DNA of 64,000 nucleotides from Eubacteriales bacterium mix99. Its GTDB lineage: Bacteria; Bacillota; Clostridia; Caldicoprobacterales; DTU083. The notes beneath the pieces were generated by a model, which worked only from the letters and a program-made list of their open reading frames with translations, had not been told where the DNA came from and made no database searches. The translations under genes were made by a program, and so were the position numbers. This document shows, piece after piece, positions 38,704 through 49,024 of the stretch (the first letter of the stretch is position 1; each line of letters starts with the position of its first letter). The DNA is taken from NCBI GenBank assembly GCA_038396605.1, contig CP121690.1, forward strand, positions 2,420,356 through 2,484,355. The letters run 5' to 3'.

Positions 38704-39234
38704 ATGCTGAAAGGTACCACTATTGTGGCGGTCAAGAAGGGCAATCATGGAGCGATTGCCGGGGATGGCCAGGTAACGCTCGGTGAATCAACGATTATGA
38801 AGCATGGCGCCAAAAAGGTACGACGCCTTTACCAGGATCAGGTGATGATCGGATTTGCCGGATCGGTTGCAGATGCTTTTACTTTGAGCGAAAAGTTCGA
38901 AAGCAAGCTGGAGGAGTGTGCCGGTAATTTACAGCGTGCTGCTGTGGAGCTGGCCAAGGACTGGCGTAAAGATAAGACATTACAAAAGCTGGAAGCCATG
39001 CTGATTGCCATGGACAAGGAAAGTCTCCTGATTATATCCGGTACCGGAGAGGTCATTGAGCCCGATGACAATGTTGCAGCAATCGGTTCCGGCGGGATGT
39101 TTGCCATGTCCGCTGCCAAGGCTCTGATTCGTCATACGGATATGGGACCGGCCGATATTGCCCGTGAGTCTTTGAAAATAGCTTCTTCTATCTGTGTATA
39201 TACCAATGACAATATTCATGTGGAAGAATTATAG
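38704..39234 (+). CDS. hslV: ATP-dependent protease subunit HslV (ClpQ)
   Basis: HslV is the proteolytic half of the HslUV proteasome-like machine. The 176-residue protein starts [16 protein letters not shown], with the nucleophilic Thr just after a four-residue leader, and continues [26 protein letters not shown], the family signature (GDGQVT). AAGGAG lies 12 bases upstream of the ATG; a TTG at 38671 would add 11 non-family residues. hslU follows 14 bases later and codY after that, as in Bacillus clpQ-clpY-codY, but without a neighbouring xerC. Confidence 0.96.
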   Translation: MLKGTTIVAVKKGNHGAIAGDGQVTLGESTIMKHGAKKVRRLYQDQVMIGFAGSVADAFTLSEKFESKLEECAGNLQRAAVELAKDWRKDKTLQKLEAMLIAMDKESLLIISGTGEVIEPDDNVAAIGSGGMFAMSAAKALIRHTDMGPADIARESLKIASSICVYTNDNIHVEEL

Positions 39235-39248
39235 GAGGGGATGAGTCG

Positions 39249-40637
39249 ATGAATCTGACCCCCAGGGAGATCGTTCGTCAGCTGGATCGATATATTATCG
39301 GACAGGACGAGGCGAAGCGTTCGGTAGCGATTGCCTTGCGGAACCGCTATCGGAGGAGTCAATTGGACGATAAACTCAAGGAGGAAGTTACTCCGAAAAA
39401 TATTATTATGAGCGGTCCCACCGGCGTGGGGAAGACCGAAATTGCACGACGGCTGGCCAAACTGGTTCATGCTCCGTTTATCAAGGTGGAAGCCACTAAG
39501 TTTACGGAGGTTGGTTATGTGGGCAGGGATGTGGAATCCATTATACGGGATCTGGTGGAAGCCTCCATACGTATGGTAAAAAATGAAAAAATGGCCGGTG
39601 TTCAGGGAAAAGCCTCCAGGGCGGCAGAGGAAAGGATTTTGGATGCCTTGCTTCCTGCACAAAAAAAGAAAGATCCCAATTCCCTTGAGCTGCTTTCGGA
39701 TCCGGCGAAAGATGATACGGAGGAAACGGCTCTGGTGAAGCAGGAGTCCGGCTCCATGCAAAGCACCAGGGAGAAACTTCGTCAGCGCCTTCGCAGCGAA
39801 AAGCTTGAAAATTCCGTGATAGAGATTGAAGTGGATGAAAACCGGTATCCCGGCGTCGGTGTTCTGTCAGGAATGGGAAATGAAGATATGATGATTCAGA
39901 TACAGGATGCCTTTGGCAATATTTTTCCAAAGCAAACCCGAAAAAAGAAAGTCACCGTCAGGGAAGCCCGCAGGATTTTTGAGCAGGAAGAGGCCCAGAA
40001 GATCATCGACATGGATGAAGTGATTGATGAGGCACTGACGCTTGCAGAGCAGGATGGCATTGTTTTCCTGGACGAGATTGACAAGGTTGCCGGAAGCGGA
40101 ATGGGACAGAGCCCGGATGTCTCACGGGAAGGGGTGCAGCGTGATATTCTGCCCATCGTGGAAGGCACTACGGTAATGACTAAGTACGGTCCGGTAAAGA
40201 CGGATTATATGCTGTTTATTGCAGCAGGTGCTTTTCATGTTTCAAAAGTGTCTGATCTGATCCCGGAGCTCCAGGGACGGTTTCCCATACGGGTAGAGCT
40301 GAAAAGCCTGACGGAGGATAACTTTCGGCAGATTCTTACCCAGCCGGAAAATGCGATCATTAAACAGCAGGTTGCATTGATGAAAACAGAAGGTGTTCAT
40401 CTGGTATTTACCGATGATGCCATAGATGAAATTGCCAGAATGTCTTATGTCATTAACCAGAGTGAGGAAAATATTGGTGCCAGAAGGCTGCATACTGTTA
40501 TGGAAAAGCTGCTGGAGGATTTGTCCTTTCATGCGGAGGATTTGTACGGACAAACCATTACAGTGAACCGTGCCTTTGTGCAGCAGAGCCTGACGGATAT
40601 GATCAGGAAGACGGATCTGCATAAATATATTTTGTGA
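39249..40637 (+). CDS. hslU: ATP-dependent protease ATPase subunit HslU (ClpY)
   Basis: HslU unfolds substrates and feeds them to HslV. The 462-residue AAA+ protein has [15 protein letters not shown] near residue 17, Walker [10 protein letters not shown] (K62), an inserted I domain (about 105-230), Walker [10 protein letters not shown] near 270, and the C-terminal tail that docks in HslV (ends DLHKYIL). It overlaps the frame leading to codY only slightly and is co-transcribed with hslV. Confidence 0.97.
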   Translation: MNLTPREIVRQLDRYIIGQDEAKRSVAIALRNRYRRSQLDDKLKEEVTPKNIIMSGPTGVGKTEIARRLAKLVHAPFIKVEATKFTEVGYVGRDVESIIRDLVEASIRMVKNEKMAGVQGKASRAAEERILDALLPAQKKKDPNSLELLSDPAKDDTEETALVKQESGSMQSTREKLRQRLRSEKLENSVIEIEVDENRYPGVGVLSGMGNEDMMIQIQDAFGNIFPKQTRKKKVTVREARRIFEQEEAQKIIDMDEVIDEALTLAEQDGIVFLDEIDKVAGSGMGQSPDVSREGVQRDILPIVEGTTVMTKYGPVKTDYMLFIAAGAFHVSKVSDLIPELQGRFPIRVELKSLTEDNFRQILTQPENAIIKQQVALMKTEGVHLVFTDDAIDEIARMSYVINQSEENIGARRLHTVMEKLLEDLSFHAEDLYGQTITVNRAFVQQSLTDMIRKTDLHKYIL

Positions 40638-40672
40638 GATTCAAAACGATAGAAATGAGGAGGATCCATCAA

Positions 40673-41422
40673 TTGTCAAGTGCTTTATTGGAAAACACCA
40701 GAAGGCTGAATAAAATCCTTCAGGGCTCTGGTCGGGATGGGGTTGTCTTTTCCGATCTGACAAAGGTCTTAAGTGAGATATTGGATTGCAATGTATTCGT
40801 TGCCAGCCGGAGGGGTCATATTATTGGTAATTCCACGCCACATCCCAACAACAGCATTCAGCCATTTGATCGGATCAGTCCCAATGAGCTTCGCCTGAAA
40901 GAGCAGTATAATGAAAGATTATTGCATTATAATGAAACGAAAGCGAATATTACGATAGAGAAAGCTTCGCGGATTTATATTACGATTGTTCCGATCCGAT
41001 CCGGCGAAGGGATTCTCGGCACTCTTATTTTTGAGTGCTTTGAAAAAAAGCTGACGACAGAAGATCTGATTCTGGCAGAATACAGTGCTACAATTGTCGG
41101 AATGGAGATCATGCGGTCCAAAGCGGACGAGGCCGAGGCGGAAGCCCGGAAAAAAGCAGTGGTACAGATGGCAATTGGAACCTTGTCCTATTCCGAGCTG
41201 GAGGCGGTTGAACATATCTTCAAAGAGCTGAATGGCAGGGAAGGGCTTCTGGTAGCCAGTAAAATTGCAGATCGGGCAGGGATCACACGATCTGTTATTG
41301 TAAATGCATTGAGAAAGTTTGAGAGCGCTGGAGTCATTGAATCCAGGTCTTTGGGTATGAAAGGCACGCATATCAAGATTCTCAACGATAAGTTGCTGCC
41401 GGAGCTGGAGAAAGCAAGATAA
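40673..41422 (+). CDS. codY: GTP-sensing global transcriptional repressor CodY
   Basis: CodY senses GTP and branched-chain amino acids and represses stationary-phase, transport and, in some species, competence and sporulation genes. The 249-residue protein has a GAF domain (about 1-155) and a winged helix-turn-helix (about 195-249) with [20 protein letters not shown] and [19 protein letters not shown]. The TTG at 40673 lies 9 bases after GAGGAGG and gives the usual N-terminus [14 protein letters not shown]; the frame is open up to a GTG overlapping hslU, but that start lacks a site. The clpQ-clpY-codY order supports the call. Confidence 0.96.
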   Translation: MSSALLENTRRLNKILQGSGRDGVVFSDLTKVLSEILDCNVFVASRRGHIIGNSTPHPNNSIQPFDRISPNELRLKEQYNERLLHYNETKANITIEKASRIYITIVPIRSGEGILGTLIFECFEKKLTTEDLILAEYSATIVGMEIMRSKADEAEAEARKKAVVQMAIGTLSYSELEAVEHIFKELNGREGLLVASKIADRAGITRSVIVNALRKFESAGVIESRSLGMKGTHIKILNDKLLPELEKAR

Positions 41423-41507
41423 CACGGCTGTCAGAATATTCAAGGTCAGAGTGAACATACTATTATTATACCTGAATGGGTCGAAAATGGATGGAAAGGA
41501 TGGTTCC

Positions 41508-43928
41508 ATGAAGGGTATTATAATGGCTGGCGGAGCGGGTTCCCGTCTTCGTCCTCTGACATGTGATTTGCCGAAACCAATGGTTCCAATCATGAACAAA
41601 CCCGTTATGACATACAGTATTGAGCTCCTTAAAAAATATGGCATAACGGACATTGGTGTCACCTTACAATATCTTCCGGAGCAAATACAGGATTTTTTCC
41701 AGGACGGATCCGATTATGGAGTTCATTTGAGCTATTTTATCGAAGAGTCTCCCCTGGGAACAGCAGGAAGCGTCAAAAATGCCGGAGGTTTTCTGGATGA
41801 GCCGTTCGTGGTGATCAGCGGCGATGCTCTGACGGATATCGATCTTGGGAGGGCAATCCGGTTCCATAAGGAAAAGGGTTCCGTAGCCACATTGGTGTTG
41901 AAGCGGGTAAAGGTTCCTTTGGAATTTGGCGTGGTGATTACGGACGAATCGGATTCCGTCACGCGTTTCCTGGAAAAGCCCAATTGGGGAGAGGTTTTCA
42001 GCGATACGGTCAATACCGGCATCTACATAATGGACCCCAAAGCATTGAATTTTTTTGATGCCGGAAAGAAATTTGACTTCAGCTGCGACTTGTTTCCACT
42101 GCTTCTGAAGAACCGGCAGCGAATGTATGGATATATCACAAATGAATATTGGTGCGATATCGGGGATTGTCAGACCTACCTTTCCGCCCACTATGACATG
42201 TTGAACGGACGTGTGCATCAACATTTTGATGGGCAGAAGACCAACGACAACATATGGCTGGGGAAAGGTTTAAAAATAGCGAAAGGAGCAAAACTGGAAG
42301 GTCCCTGTCTGATCGGGGATTACTGCAGCATTGAAAAGGATGCTTATATTGGGCCTTACTCGGTGATTGGTGAAAACTGTCATATTGGAGAAGGTGCCAG
42401 TGTCAAGAGAAGTATTCTGTGGAATCATATTGTGCTGGGAGACGGAACGGCTGTCCGCGGTGCGGCCATCTGCAGCAAGGTCGGGACAGGCAGGCGGGTC
42501 TCCCTGTATGAAGGCGCAGTGATTGGAGATGGCTGTCAGCTGAAGGAAGGTTCTTCCGTCAAGCCGCAGGTACGGATCTGGCCGGGAAAGACGATCGAGG
42601 AAGGCAATATTGTGCAATCCAACGTCGTATGGGGTACCAGAGCAAATCGTACCCTGTTTGGAAAAGACGGAATACATGGCTCGGTCAACACGGAATGGTC
42701 GCCTTACGCGACAGCGAAACTTGGTGCAGCTTTTGGCGCATTTCTTTGTCCCAAAAAGAAAATAGCGGTCAGCTGTGGCAATCATCCCGTAAGCGGCATG
42801 TTGAAATACAGTCTGGTTTCGGGCCTTTTGTCCGCTGGTCTGGAAGTATTTGATCTGGGGCAGCTGACAAAGCCGGTTCTTCGTTATTCCGTCCGACATC
42901 TGGCACTGGATGCAGGAATTCATCTCTTTGCTGCGCCGGAGGATCCGGGAGATGTCCGGTTCTGTTTTACAGATTCCCACGGCTGTAATCTCCTGCCTTC
43001 TGCGGAACGGAAAATTGAGAGTCTGTATATCCGGGATGATTTTCAGCGCCCGGATCCGGAAAGCATCAAAAGGGTGCATATCCTTTCGGACGTTCCTGTT
43101 TTTTATATGCGATCTTTGATGGATTCCGTGGACGCAGAGAAAATACGGGAGAGGAATTATAAAATACTGGTTTTTGCGAACGGAAATCGACTGGGCAACA
43201 ATATTTTGTATCGTGTGTTGAAAGAATCCGGATGTCATATACAAAGCTGTTTCAACAATCCGGAACAGGAGAGAAAACAGGGCGGTTTTGATCTGGGCTG
43301 TCAAATGAGCACTGATTGTGAAGCCATTACCCTGTTTGATGAGATGGGAAATTCCGTCGATCCGGAAATACAAAGGGCAATCGTCAGCTTGATTTATCTG
43401 CGGGACAAACCCGATGGGAAAATAGCGGTTCCCTGTACTTCGCCGGGTATTTTTGATCAGCTTGCGGAGCAATACAGTTGCACGGTGGTGCGCACCAAAT
43501 CCAGCAAACAGGCTCTTATGGCAGAAATTTACGGCACCCCGTTGTTTCCCTTGTATTTTGACGGAACGGCGGTATTGCTGAAACTTCTCGAATGGATGGC
43601 GCGGGAAGACGTTACCTTATCACAGTTGGTAAGGGAAATTCCCGAATTTCATGTACGGGAGAAGGAAATTCCCTGTCCATGGGCGCAAAAGGGGACGGTA
43701 ATGCGAACCCTGATGGAGGAGGAAGGCAAGGGGGACCAGAGCGTTGAGATGTTCGAAGGGATCCGGATCAATCACGAGAAAGGCTGGGCTTTGATTCTTC
43801 CCGATTCAGAGGAACCGGTGTGCCGGGTTTTCACTGAGGGCGTCTCTGAGGAATATGCGGAGGAGTTGGCTGGCTTTTATGAAGAAAAAGTGAAGAAGAT
43901 TCAGTCTCGGGAGAGAGGGTCGGTCTGA
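41508..43928 (+). CDS. Sugar-phosphate nucleotidyltransferase fused to a degenerate phosphomannomutase-like domain
   Basis: An 806-residue three-part protein: an N-terminal nucleotidyltransferase (1-235, [18 protein letters not shown], with GDALTDIDL near 105), a left-handed beta-helix of hexapeptide repeats (about 250-370), and a phosphoglucomutase/phosphomannomutase-like region (about 385-780). Such fusions are called mannose-1-phosphate guanylyltransferase/phosphomannomutase. Here the mutase part lacks the catalytic TASHNP motif ([10 protein letters not shown] at 474-483 stands in its place) and the metal loop DGDADR (STDCEAI, D603). The nucleotidyltransferase half looks functional; the mutase half probably regulates or scaffolds. 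Start ATG 41508 follows AAAGGATGG; the substrate is unknown, perhaps for cell-surface polysaccharide. Confidence 0.88.
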   Translation: MKGIIMAGGAGSRLRPLTCDLPKPMVPIMNKPVMTYSIELLKKYGITDIGVTLQYLPEQIQDFFQDGSDYGVHLSYFIEESPLGTAGSVKNAGGFLDEPFVVISGDALTDIDLGRAIRFHKEKGSVATLVLKRVKVPLEFGVVITDESDSVTRFLEKPNWGEVFSDTVNTGIYIMDPKALNFFDAGKKFDFSCDLFPLLLKNRQRMYGYITNEYWCDIGDCQTYLSAHYDMLNGRVHQHFDGQKTNDNIWLGKGLKIAKGAKLEGPCLIGDYCSIEKDAYIGPYSVIGENCHIGEGASVKRSILWNHIVLGDGTAVRGAAICSKVGTGRRVSLYEGAVIGDGCQLKEGSSVKPQVRIWPGKTIEEGNIVQSNVVWGTRANRTLFGKDGIHGSVNTEWSPYATAKLGAAFGAFLCPKKKIAVSCGNHPVSGMLKYSLVSGLLSAGLEVFDLGQLTKPVLRYSVRHLALDAGIHLFAAPEDPGDVRFCFTDSHGCNLLPSAERKIESLYIRDDFQRPDPESIKRVHILSDVPVFYMRSLMDSVDAEKIRERNYKILVFANGNRLGNNILYRVLKESGCHIQSCFNNPEQERKQGGFDLGCQMSTDCEAITLFDEMGNSVDPEIQRAIVSLIYLRDKPDGKIAVPCTSPGIFDQLAEQYSCTVVRTKSSKQALMAEIYGTPLFPLYFDGTAVLLKLLEWMAREDVTLSQLVREIPEFHVREKEIPCPWAQKGTVMRTLMEEEGKGDQSVEMFEGIRINHEKGWALILPDSEEPVCRVFTEGVSEEYAEELAGFYEEKVKKIQSRERGSV

Positions 43929-44103
43929 ATTTTGCAGAATTGGCAAGAATATCACTATATTCTGGCAGGAAGTGCTTTTTTGCCGGACAGATGCCCATCA
44001 CAGAGGAAAATCCGTAAGAGGAAAGTGGAACGGGCTTTTGATTTGAAGGAACAGAAATAAATTTAAAATAAATGAGGAAAGAGAAGGAGGAGGACTTTAT
44101 TTC

Positions 44104-45771
44104 GTGGCATCGAAAACGAAATTACTAAAAGTTATCCCTTTGGGAGGACTGGGGGAAATCGGAAAGAATATGACGGTATTCGAATATGGGGAGGATATCG
44201 TCGTTGTGGATTGCGGACTCAGTTTTCCAGAGGATGAGATGTTGGGAATTGACCTTGTGATTCCGGACATCACTTATCTGAAAAAAAACAAGGAAAAAGT
44301 CAGGGCAATTGTATTGACCCACGGACATGAAGATCATATCGGGGCACTGCCCTATGTGCTCAGGCAGCTGAATGTACCGGTCTATGGGACTAAGCTTACC
44401 CTGGGACTGGTGGAGAACAAACTGAAGGAACACGGCATGGAACATGACGTTTCCCTTCATATAGTAAAAGCAAAGGATGTTGTCAGGTTTGGAAACATAT
44501 CGGTGGAGTTCATTAAAACCAGTCACAGTATAGCGGATTCCGTCGCCCTGGCGATTACAACACCGGTGGGTGTCATCGTTCATACCAGTGATTTCAAGGT
44601 GGATTTTACACCGATTGACGGGCAGGTCATGGATCTGGCACGATTCGCAAGCCTGGGGGAGCAGGGTGTGCTGGCTCTTTTGTGCGACAGCACCAATGTG
44701 GAACGCCCAGGGTACACCATGTCGGAGAAGACCGTCGGAGTCACCTTTGAAAACATCTTTGACGAAGCTGCAGGAAGAATTATCGTGGCTTCCTTTGCAT
44801 CCAATGTTCACCGGATTCAGCAGGTTGTAAATGCCACGGTGAAACATCACCGGAAATTGTGTGTTTCCGGAAGAAGTATGGTGAATGTAGTCAATGTGGC
44901 AACTGAACTGGGATATCTGAAAATACCATCCAACTTGCTGGTGGATGTGGACCAAATTGGTGATTATCCGGATAAGAAGGTTGTGGTGCTTACCACCGGC
45001 AGCCAGGGAGAGCCCATGTCTGCATTGGCCAGAATGGCTGCATCGGAGCATCGCAAGCTGGATATTAAACCTGACGATTTGGTGATCATATCTGCAAGTG
45101 CCATTCCGGGGAATGAGAAGCTGGTCAACAAAATTGTAAATCAATTGTTTAAAAAAGGTGCAAACGTAATTTATGAGGCCCTTATGGAAACCCATGTATC
45201 CGGCCATGCCTGCCAGGAAGAGCTGAAGCTCATTCATACTCTTGTCAAGCCGAAATTTTTTATTCCGGTTCACGGAGAGTATCGGCATCTGAAACAACAC
45301 GCCAAACTGGCGGAGTCCCTGGGCATGCCCAAAAAGAACATTTTCATTGCCGAGTTGGGCAATGTCATTGAATTCACTCCGAATTCCTGCAGAATCAACG
45401 GCTCCGTTACAGCCGGAAAAGTATTGGTGGACGGGCTTGGCATTGGAGATGTAGGGAATATCGTGCTGCGCGACAGGAAGCATCTGTCTCAGGATGGCCT
45501 GATGGTGGTGGTTATTACCATGTCCAAGGATAATTACAGCATCATTGCCGGACCGGACATCATCTCACGCGGATTTGTCTATGTACGCGAGTCCGAGAAA
45601 TTGATGGAGGATGCAAAGAAAATTGTAAAGAATGTTCTGGAGGAATGTGAGGAAAAGAAAATCACAGACTGGAATACCATCAAACTGAATATCCGAAACG
45701 GTTTAAGGGATTTTCTTTATGAGCGTACCAAGCGCAAGCCCATGATCCTTCCTGTTATTATGGAAATCTGA
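44104..45771 (+). CDS. rnjA: Ribonuclease J
   Basis: RNase J is a 5'-3' exo- and endoribonuclease central to mRNA decay and rRNA maturation in Firmicutes. The 555-residue protein has the metallo-beta-lactamase motif HGHEDHIGALP near residue 77, the beta-CASP domain (about 215-375) with SGRSMVNVVNVA and TTGSQGEP, SGHACQEEL near 365 and PVHGEYRHLKQHA near 390. GTG 44104 lies after AAGGAGGAGGAC. The 175-bp gap upstream probably holds its promoter; TTGCAG (43932) and TATATT (43956) are a weak candidate. Confidence 0.96.
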   Translation: MASKTKLLKVIPLGGLGEIGKNMTVFEYGEDIVVVDCGLSFPEDEMLGIDLVIPDITYLKKNKEKVRAIVLTHGHEDHIGALPYVLRQLNVPVYGTKLTLGLVENKLKEHGMEHDVSLHIVKAKDVVRFGNISVEFIKTSHSIADSVALAITTPVGVIVHTSDFKVDFTPIDGQVMDLARFASLGEQGVLALLCDSTNVERPGYTMSEKTVGVTFENIFDEAAGRIIVASFASNVHRIQQVVNATVKHHRKLCVSGRSMVNVVNVATELGYLKIPSNLLVDVDQIGDYPDKKVVVLTTGSQGEPMSALARMAASEHRKLDIKPDDLVIISASAIPGNEKLVNKIVNQLFKKGANVIYEALMETHVSGHACQEELKLIHTLVKPKFFIPVHGEYRHLKQHAKLAESLGMPKKNIFIAELGNVIEFTPNSCRINGSVTAGKVLVDGLGIGDVGNIVLRDRKHLSQDGLMVVVITMSKDNYSIIAGPDIISRGFVYVRESEKLMEDAKKIVKNVLEECEEKKITDWNTIKLNIRNGLRDFLYERTKRKPMILPVIMEI

Positions 45772-45803
45772 CAGGTTTGTTCAGCGGGAATGCAATGAAA
45801 TAC

Positions 45804-45832
45804 TTGTCAAGTCCCGCTCGAAAAGGTATAAT
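45804..45832 (+). promoter_or_regulatory. SigA promoter of mltG
   Basis: TTGTCA (45804-45809), 17-bp spacer, perfect TATAAT (45827-45832), 44 bp before the mltG start. A 7-bp inverted repeat AGCGGGA/TCCCGCT (45783-45789, 45812-45818) brackets the -35 box. Confidence 0.8.
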
Positions 45833-45876
45833 GATGGAGTTTGGAGAAATGGATAATTGGAAGGGAGGGGGGGTTC

Positions 45877-47028
45877 ATGCCTGATTCGGAGATCGGGAAA
45901 GATAAAGAAACGATAAAATTGCAGAAGGATAGAACGCTGAAAAAGGTACTGAGGCAAATTCTTATCTTTCTGATTAGTCTGTCCATCGTCGTTGCTACTT
46001 TTGCCCTGGTTGCCTATGGAATCTACGCCAGGTTCTTTAAGCCGATAAACCCGAAGGATTCTGCCAAAATCAGTGTGGAAGTCCCTATGGGCACTTCTAT
46101 AAACGGTATTGCAGAGATTTTGCATAAGAAGGGCCTGATACGGAATGAGGGTGCATTTAAGCTTATGGTTGATTTTTCCGATAAAACCAATGAGATGCAG
46201 GCCGGGAAGTACGAGCTTTCCAAAAGCATGACCCTTCAGGACATGATCAATGAGCTTCTGGATGGACGGATCTCTGTTTCCTCCATAAAGATAACCATCC
46301 GGGAGGGCGATGATATTCGAAAGATTGCATCCCGTCTGGTCAATGAATATAAATTGGCTTTTACGGAGGAAGACTTTATAAAAGAAGCAAAAAATGTGGA
46401 TCATTATGTTGCGGATTATCCGTTTTTGAGAGATATCCCCGAAGCCCGGAAAAAAGGGAAATTTCCACTGGAGGGGTACCTGTTTCCCAATACCTATTAC
46501 GTTTTTACAGACGATTCTCCGGAGAAGATCATCCGGATCCTGCTGGGCCAGTTCGATAAAACCTTTACCCAGGATATGCAGGAAAAGGCTCAGGAAGAAA
46601 ATTTTACAGTGGATCAGGTGGTTACCCTGGCATCTGTCATTCAGAATGAAGGGATAGATGAAGAGTTTACAAAGATATCCGCTGTATTCCAGAACCGGCT
46701 TCGAATCGGCATGAAACTGGAATCCTGTGCCACCATCAATTATGTCCTGGACAAGGATGTGAAGCAAACCAATCTGACCGCTGAGGATACCAGGGTGGAT
46801 TCGCCTTACAACACCTACCGGAATCCGGGATTGCCGGCAGGACCGATTTCTTCCCCCGGTAAATCGGCAATGGAGGCCGTATTGAATCCTTATGGCGAGT
46901 ATATGGATGAAAAGAAATCCATGTTGTATTTTGTACTGATGGATCCACAGGAAGGGTTGCATGCCTTTAACAGCACATATGAAGGACATGTGAGGGATAA
47001 AAAGAAATATCAGGTTCTCTGGAATTGA
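45877..47028 (+). CDS. mltG: Endolytic murein transglycosylase MltG
   Basis: MltG cuts nascent glycan strands at the membrane, setting their length. The 383-residue protein has a basic cytoplasmic N-terminus, one membrane segment (about 30-52), a LysM-like domain (about 60-150) and a catalytic domain with ASVIQNEG near 255, whose Glu aligns with the catalytic Glu of E. coli MltG, followed by VFQNRLRIGMKLESCATINY and the LPAGPISSPG box. ATG 45877 follows AAGGGAGGGGGG. A strong terminator follows. Confidence 0.95.
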   Translation: MPDSEIGKDKETIKLQKDRTLKKVLRQILIFLISLSIVVATFALVAYGIYARFFKPINPKDSAKISVEVPMGTSINGIAEILHKKGLIRNEGAFKLMVDFSDKTNEMQAGKYELSKSMTLQDMINELLDGRISVSSIKITIREGDDIRKIASRLVNEYKLAFTEEDFIKEAKNVDHYVADYPFLRDIPEARKKGKFPLEGYLFPNTYYVFTDDSPEKIIRILLGQFDKTFTQDMQEKAQEENFTVDQVVTLASVIQNEGIDEEFTKISAVFQNRLRIGMKLESCATINYVLDKDVKQTNLTAEDTRVDSPYNTYRNPGLPAGPISSPGKSAMEAVLNPYGEYMDEKKSMLYFVLMDPQEGLHAFNSTYEGHVRDKKKYQVLWN

Positions 47029-47040
47029 TTTTATAAGATC

Positions 47041-47074
47041 AAAGGGTTCATTTATTATAAATGAGCCCTTTTTT
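47041..47074 (+). terminator. Intrinsic terminator after mltG
   Basis: A 14-bp stem (47041-47054 with 47058-47071, one G-U pair) with a 3-base loop and a T run ends the mltG transcript 13 bases after its stop. Confidence 0.9.
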
Positions 47075-47122
47075 CAGATATGGATATGGTATCCATAAAA
47101 AATCAAGTCTGGGAGGATAGAC

Positions 47123-47171
47123 CAAGCCTTTACAGGGTATACTTACATTACCCTGTAAAGGCTTGTTTTTT
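47123..47171 (+). terminator. Second strong terminator or attenuator upstream of the PBP gene
   Basis: A perfect 17-bp stem (47123-47139 with 47149-47165), 9-base loop, then TTTTTT, lies 52 bp before the PBP start and 48 bp after the mltG terminator. With two terminators in tandem, this one should act on a transcript that starts between them or reads through, as an attenuator or the end of a small RNA. Smaller hairpins (TATGGATA/TATCCATA; GTCT/AGAC) lie between the two. Confidence 0.8.
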
Positions 47172-47223
47172 ATCCGGCAGTCAGCCTATATGGATGAAAC
47201 AGATCACTTTTGGAGAGGAGTGC

Positions 47224-48909
47224 ATGTCATTGAGAAAAGCACCATCCCGAAAAAAACGTTTTTTTTATTTGGGCTGTTGCTTCACCGTCCTGTTTGCATT
47301 GCTCATTTTGCGGCTGTTTCAGATTCAAATTATCGATGGGAAGAAATATGCCAAAATGGCCCTTCCCCAGCAAACGGTAACCGTGGATGTGGAAGAAAAG
47401 CGGGGGGATATTACGGATCGGAACGGCATTCCGTTTACACAGGCAGACGAGGTTCAGGAGCTGTTGATCTTCCCCAGAAGCATCGGATTTGACGATTCCG
47501 CTTACGAGGCAATCGAAAAGCTGACCGGAAAGCCGAAGGCCTATTTTAATCACAAAGATCAGACGTATTATCAGGAAATTATTACGGACCCGGATTCTGC
47601 AAGGATCAGGCCGATTCAGAAGGGACAGTATCCGGGAGTATTATATCAGGAGCGAAGTCTGCGATATGGTGATCATTCCCTGGCGCGACATGTAATCGGA
47701 TATCTGAGGAAATCCGACGGAGTTCCCATGAGCGGAATGGAAAAGGTGTATGAGAGCTATCTTCATCCCGGATCCGTGAAACAGGTGCAGGCAGTGGCAG
47801 ATGCAAAGGATCATATTATTCCTGGTCTGGGATATCAAATCACCGATCCCATGGAATCCTGTCAGGTCCGGCTTACTCTGGATTACGATATTCAGCAGAT
47901 TTTGGAAAACGTTTTGGATCAGTATCCGGACCGCCATCACAGCGGCCTGGTGGTGGATGCACGGACCGGGGACATTCTGGCATTGGCCAGCAGGCCTCAA
48001 TTCAAGCAATATGATCCGGAATGCGTTATGAATCATAACGAAGAACCTTCTTTTCTTGCAATGCCTTTTGAACAATATCCTCTGGGATCGGTATTCAAGG
48101 TTGTTGTGGCCGCTGCGGCACTGGAAAGCGATAAATACACCGAAAATACAAGATTTACCTGTACCGGCGGGATACAGGTGGGCAGCCGCTTTTTTTCCTG
48201 TCATACTTCCAGCGGCGGATTAGGCGGGATTTCACTGCGGGAAGCTCTTGCCTATTCCTGTAATGACACCTTCATACGGATTGCCATGGACCTTGGTGGA
48301 GAGGACATTGTAAAAATGGCCGAAAAATTTGGTCTGGGGAAGGCTCTGGACATCGAATTGCCCAATGCGGCCGGACTTCTTATGTCCAGGCAGGAATACA
48401 CCGGTCCCGGAATTGCCAATCTGGCAATTGGTCAGGGAGAGACTATGGTGACTCCCCTTCAGATAGCGGATCTCATGACGACTCTGGCCAATGGCGGTCA
48501 ACGGAAACAATTACGACTTGTGGCAGGGCTGACCGCACCGGACGGATCTTCCCTGAAAAATGTGCAGAAAACTGCGAAATCATCCAGAAAAGACCGTACT
48601 ATGGGAAGAGTGATTTCCGAAAAAACTGCCGGGACATTATCGGAATGGATGGGGGATGTTACGGAATATGGTACAGCAGAAAAGGCAAGGGATCCGCAAA
48701 TCGGGGGAATTGCCGGAAAGACGGGTACCCCTCAGGTATCCGGAGATCCCTACAGCAAGGAATATGGATGGTTCGCTGGCTATTTTCCGAAAAAGGATCC
48801 CCGGTATGTTATCGTTGTACTGAGCAAGGAAGAAGGAGGAGCTGATCAGGTAGCGGTACCTCTGTTTCACGATATTGCAAAGAATATCCGGATCCATGCA
48901 GGACAATAA
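47224..48909 (+). CDS. Class B penicillin-binding protein (transpeptidase)
   Basis: A 561-residue membrane-anchored peptidoglycan transpeptidase. It has one N-terminal membrane segment (about 12-35), a PBP dimerisation domain (about 50-230, with RGDITDRNGI) and a transpeptidase domain with the SxxK site S289-K292 (GSVFK), SxN in YSCNDTF near 340 and K499 in GKTGTP. There are no PASTA domains. ATG 47224 follows GAGAGGAG; the frame is open further upstream, but that stretch contains the terminator hairpin. Standing between mltG and sigK, it could serve elongation, division or spore cortex synthesis; the sequence does not decide. Confidence 0.92.
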   Translation: MSLRKAPSRKKRFFYLGCCFTVLFALLILRLFQIQIIDGKKYAKMALPQQTVTVDVEEKRGDITDRNGIPFTQADEVQELLIFPRSIGFDDSAYEAIEKLTGKPKAYFNHKDQTYYQEIITDPDSARIRPIQKGQYPGVLYQERSLRYGDHSLARHVIGYLRKSDGVPMSGMEKVYESYLHPGSVKQVQAVADAKDHIIPGLGYQITDPMESCQVRLTLDYDIQQILENVLDQYPDRHHSGLVVDARTGDILALASRPQFKQYDPECVMNHNEEPSFLAMPFEQYPLGSVFKVVVAAAALESDKYTENTRFTCTGGIQVGSRFFSCHTSSGGLGGISLREALAYSCNDTFIRIAMDLGGEDIVKMAEKFGLGKALDIELPNAAGLLMSRQEYTGPGIANLAIGQGETMVTPLQIADLMTTLANGGQRKQLRLVAGLTAPDGSSLKNVQKTAKSSRKDRTMGRVISEKTAGTLSEWMGDVTEYGTAEKARDPQIGGIAGKTGTPQVSGDPYSKEYGWFAGYFPKKDPRYVIVVLSKEEGGADQVAVPLFHDIAKNIRIHAGQ

Positions 48910-48974
48910 TTTTCAGCATTTCTTCGGCACTGTCCCTTTTTTGTGACCTTGATGCACCTTTTTACAAATCGTCT

Positions 48975-48982
48975 CATATAAT
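48975..48982 (+). promoter_or_regulatory. SigE/SigK-like -10 element upstream of sigK
   Basis: CATATAAT is one base from the mother-cell -10 consensus CATACAAT and lies 42 bp before sigK. No convincing -35 element was found at the expected distance, so the assignment rests on the -10 box and on known sigK control by SigE and SigK in relatives. Confidence 0.4.
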
Positions 48983-49024
48983 TTAAACAGGGTATCTTTG
49001 AGAAGGATTTGGGGAGGTGACATC

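Noticed and set aside
44125..45483. A 452-codon open frame on the minus strand opposite RNase J
   Set aside because: It mirrors the codon structure of rnjA, shows no recognisable domain and has no start signals; RNase J on the + strand is certain.
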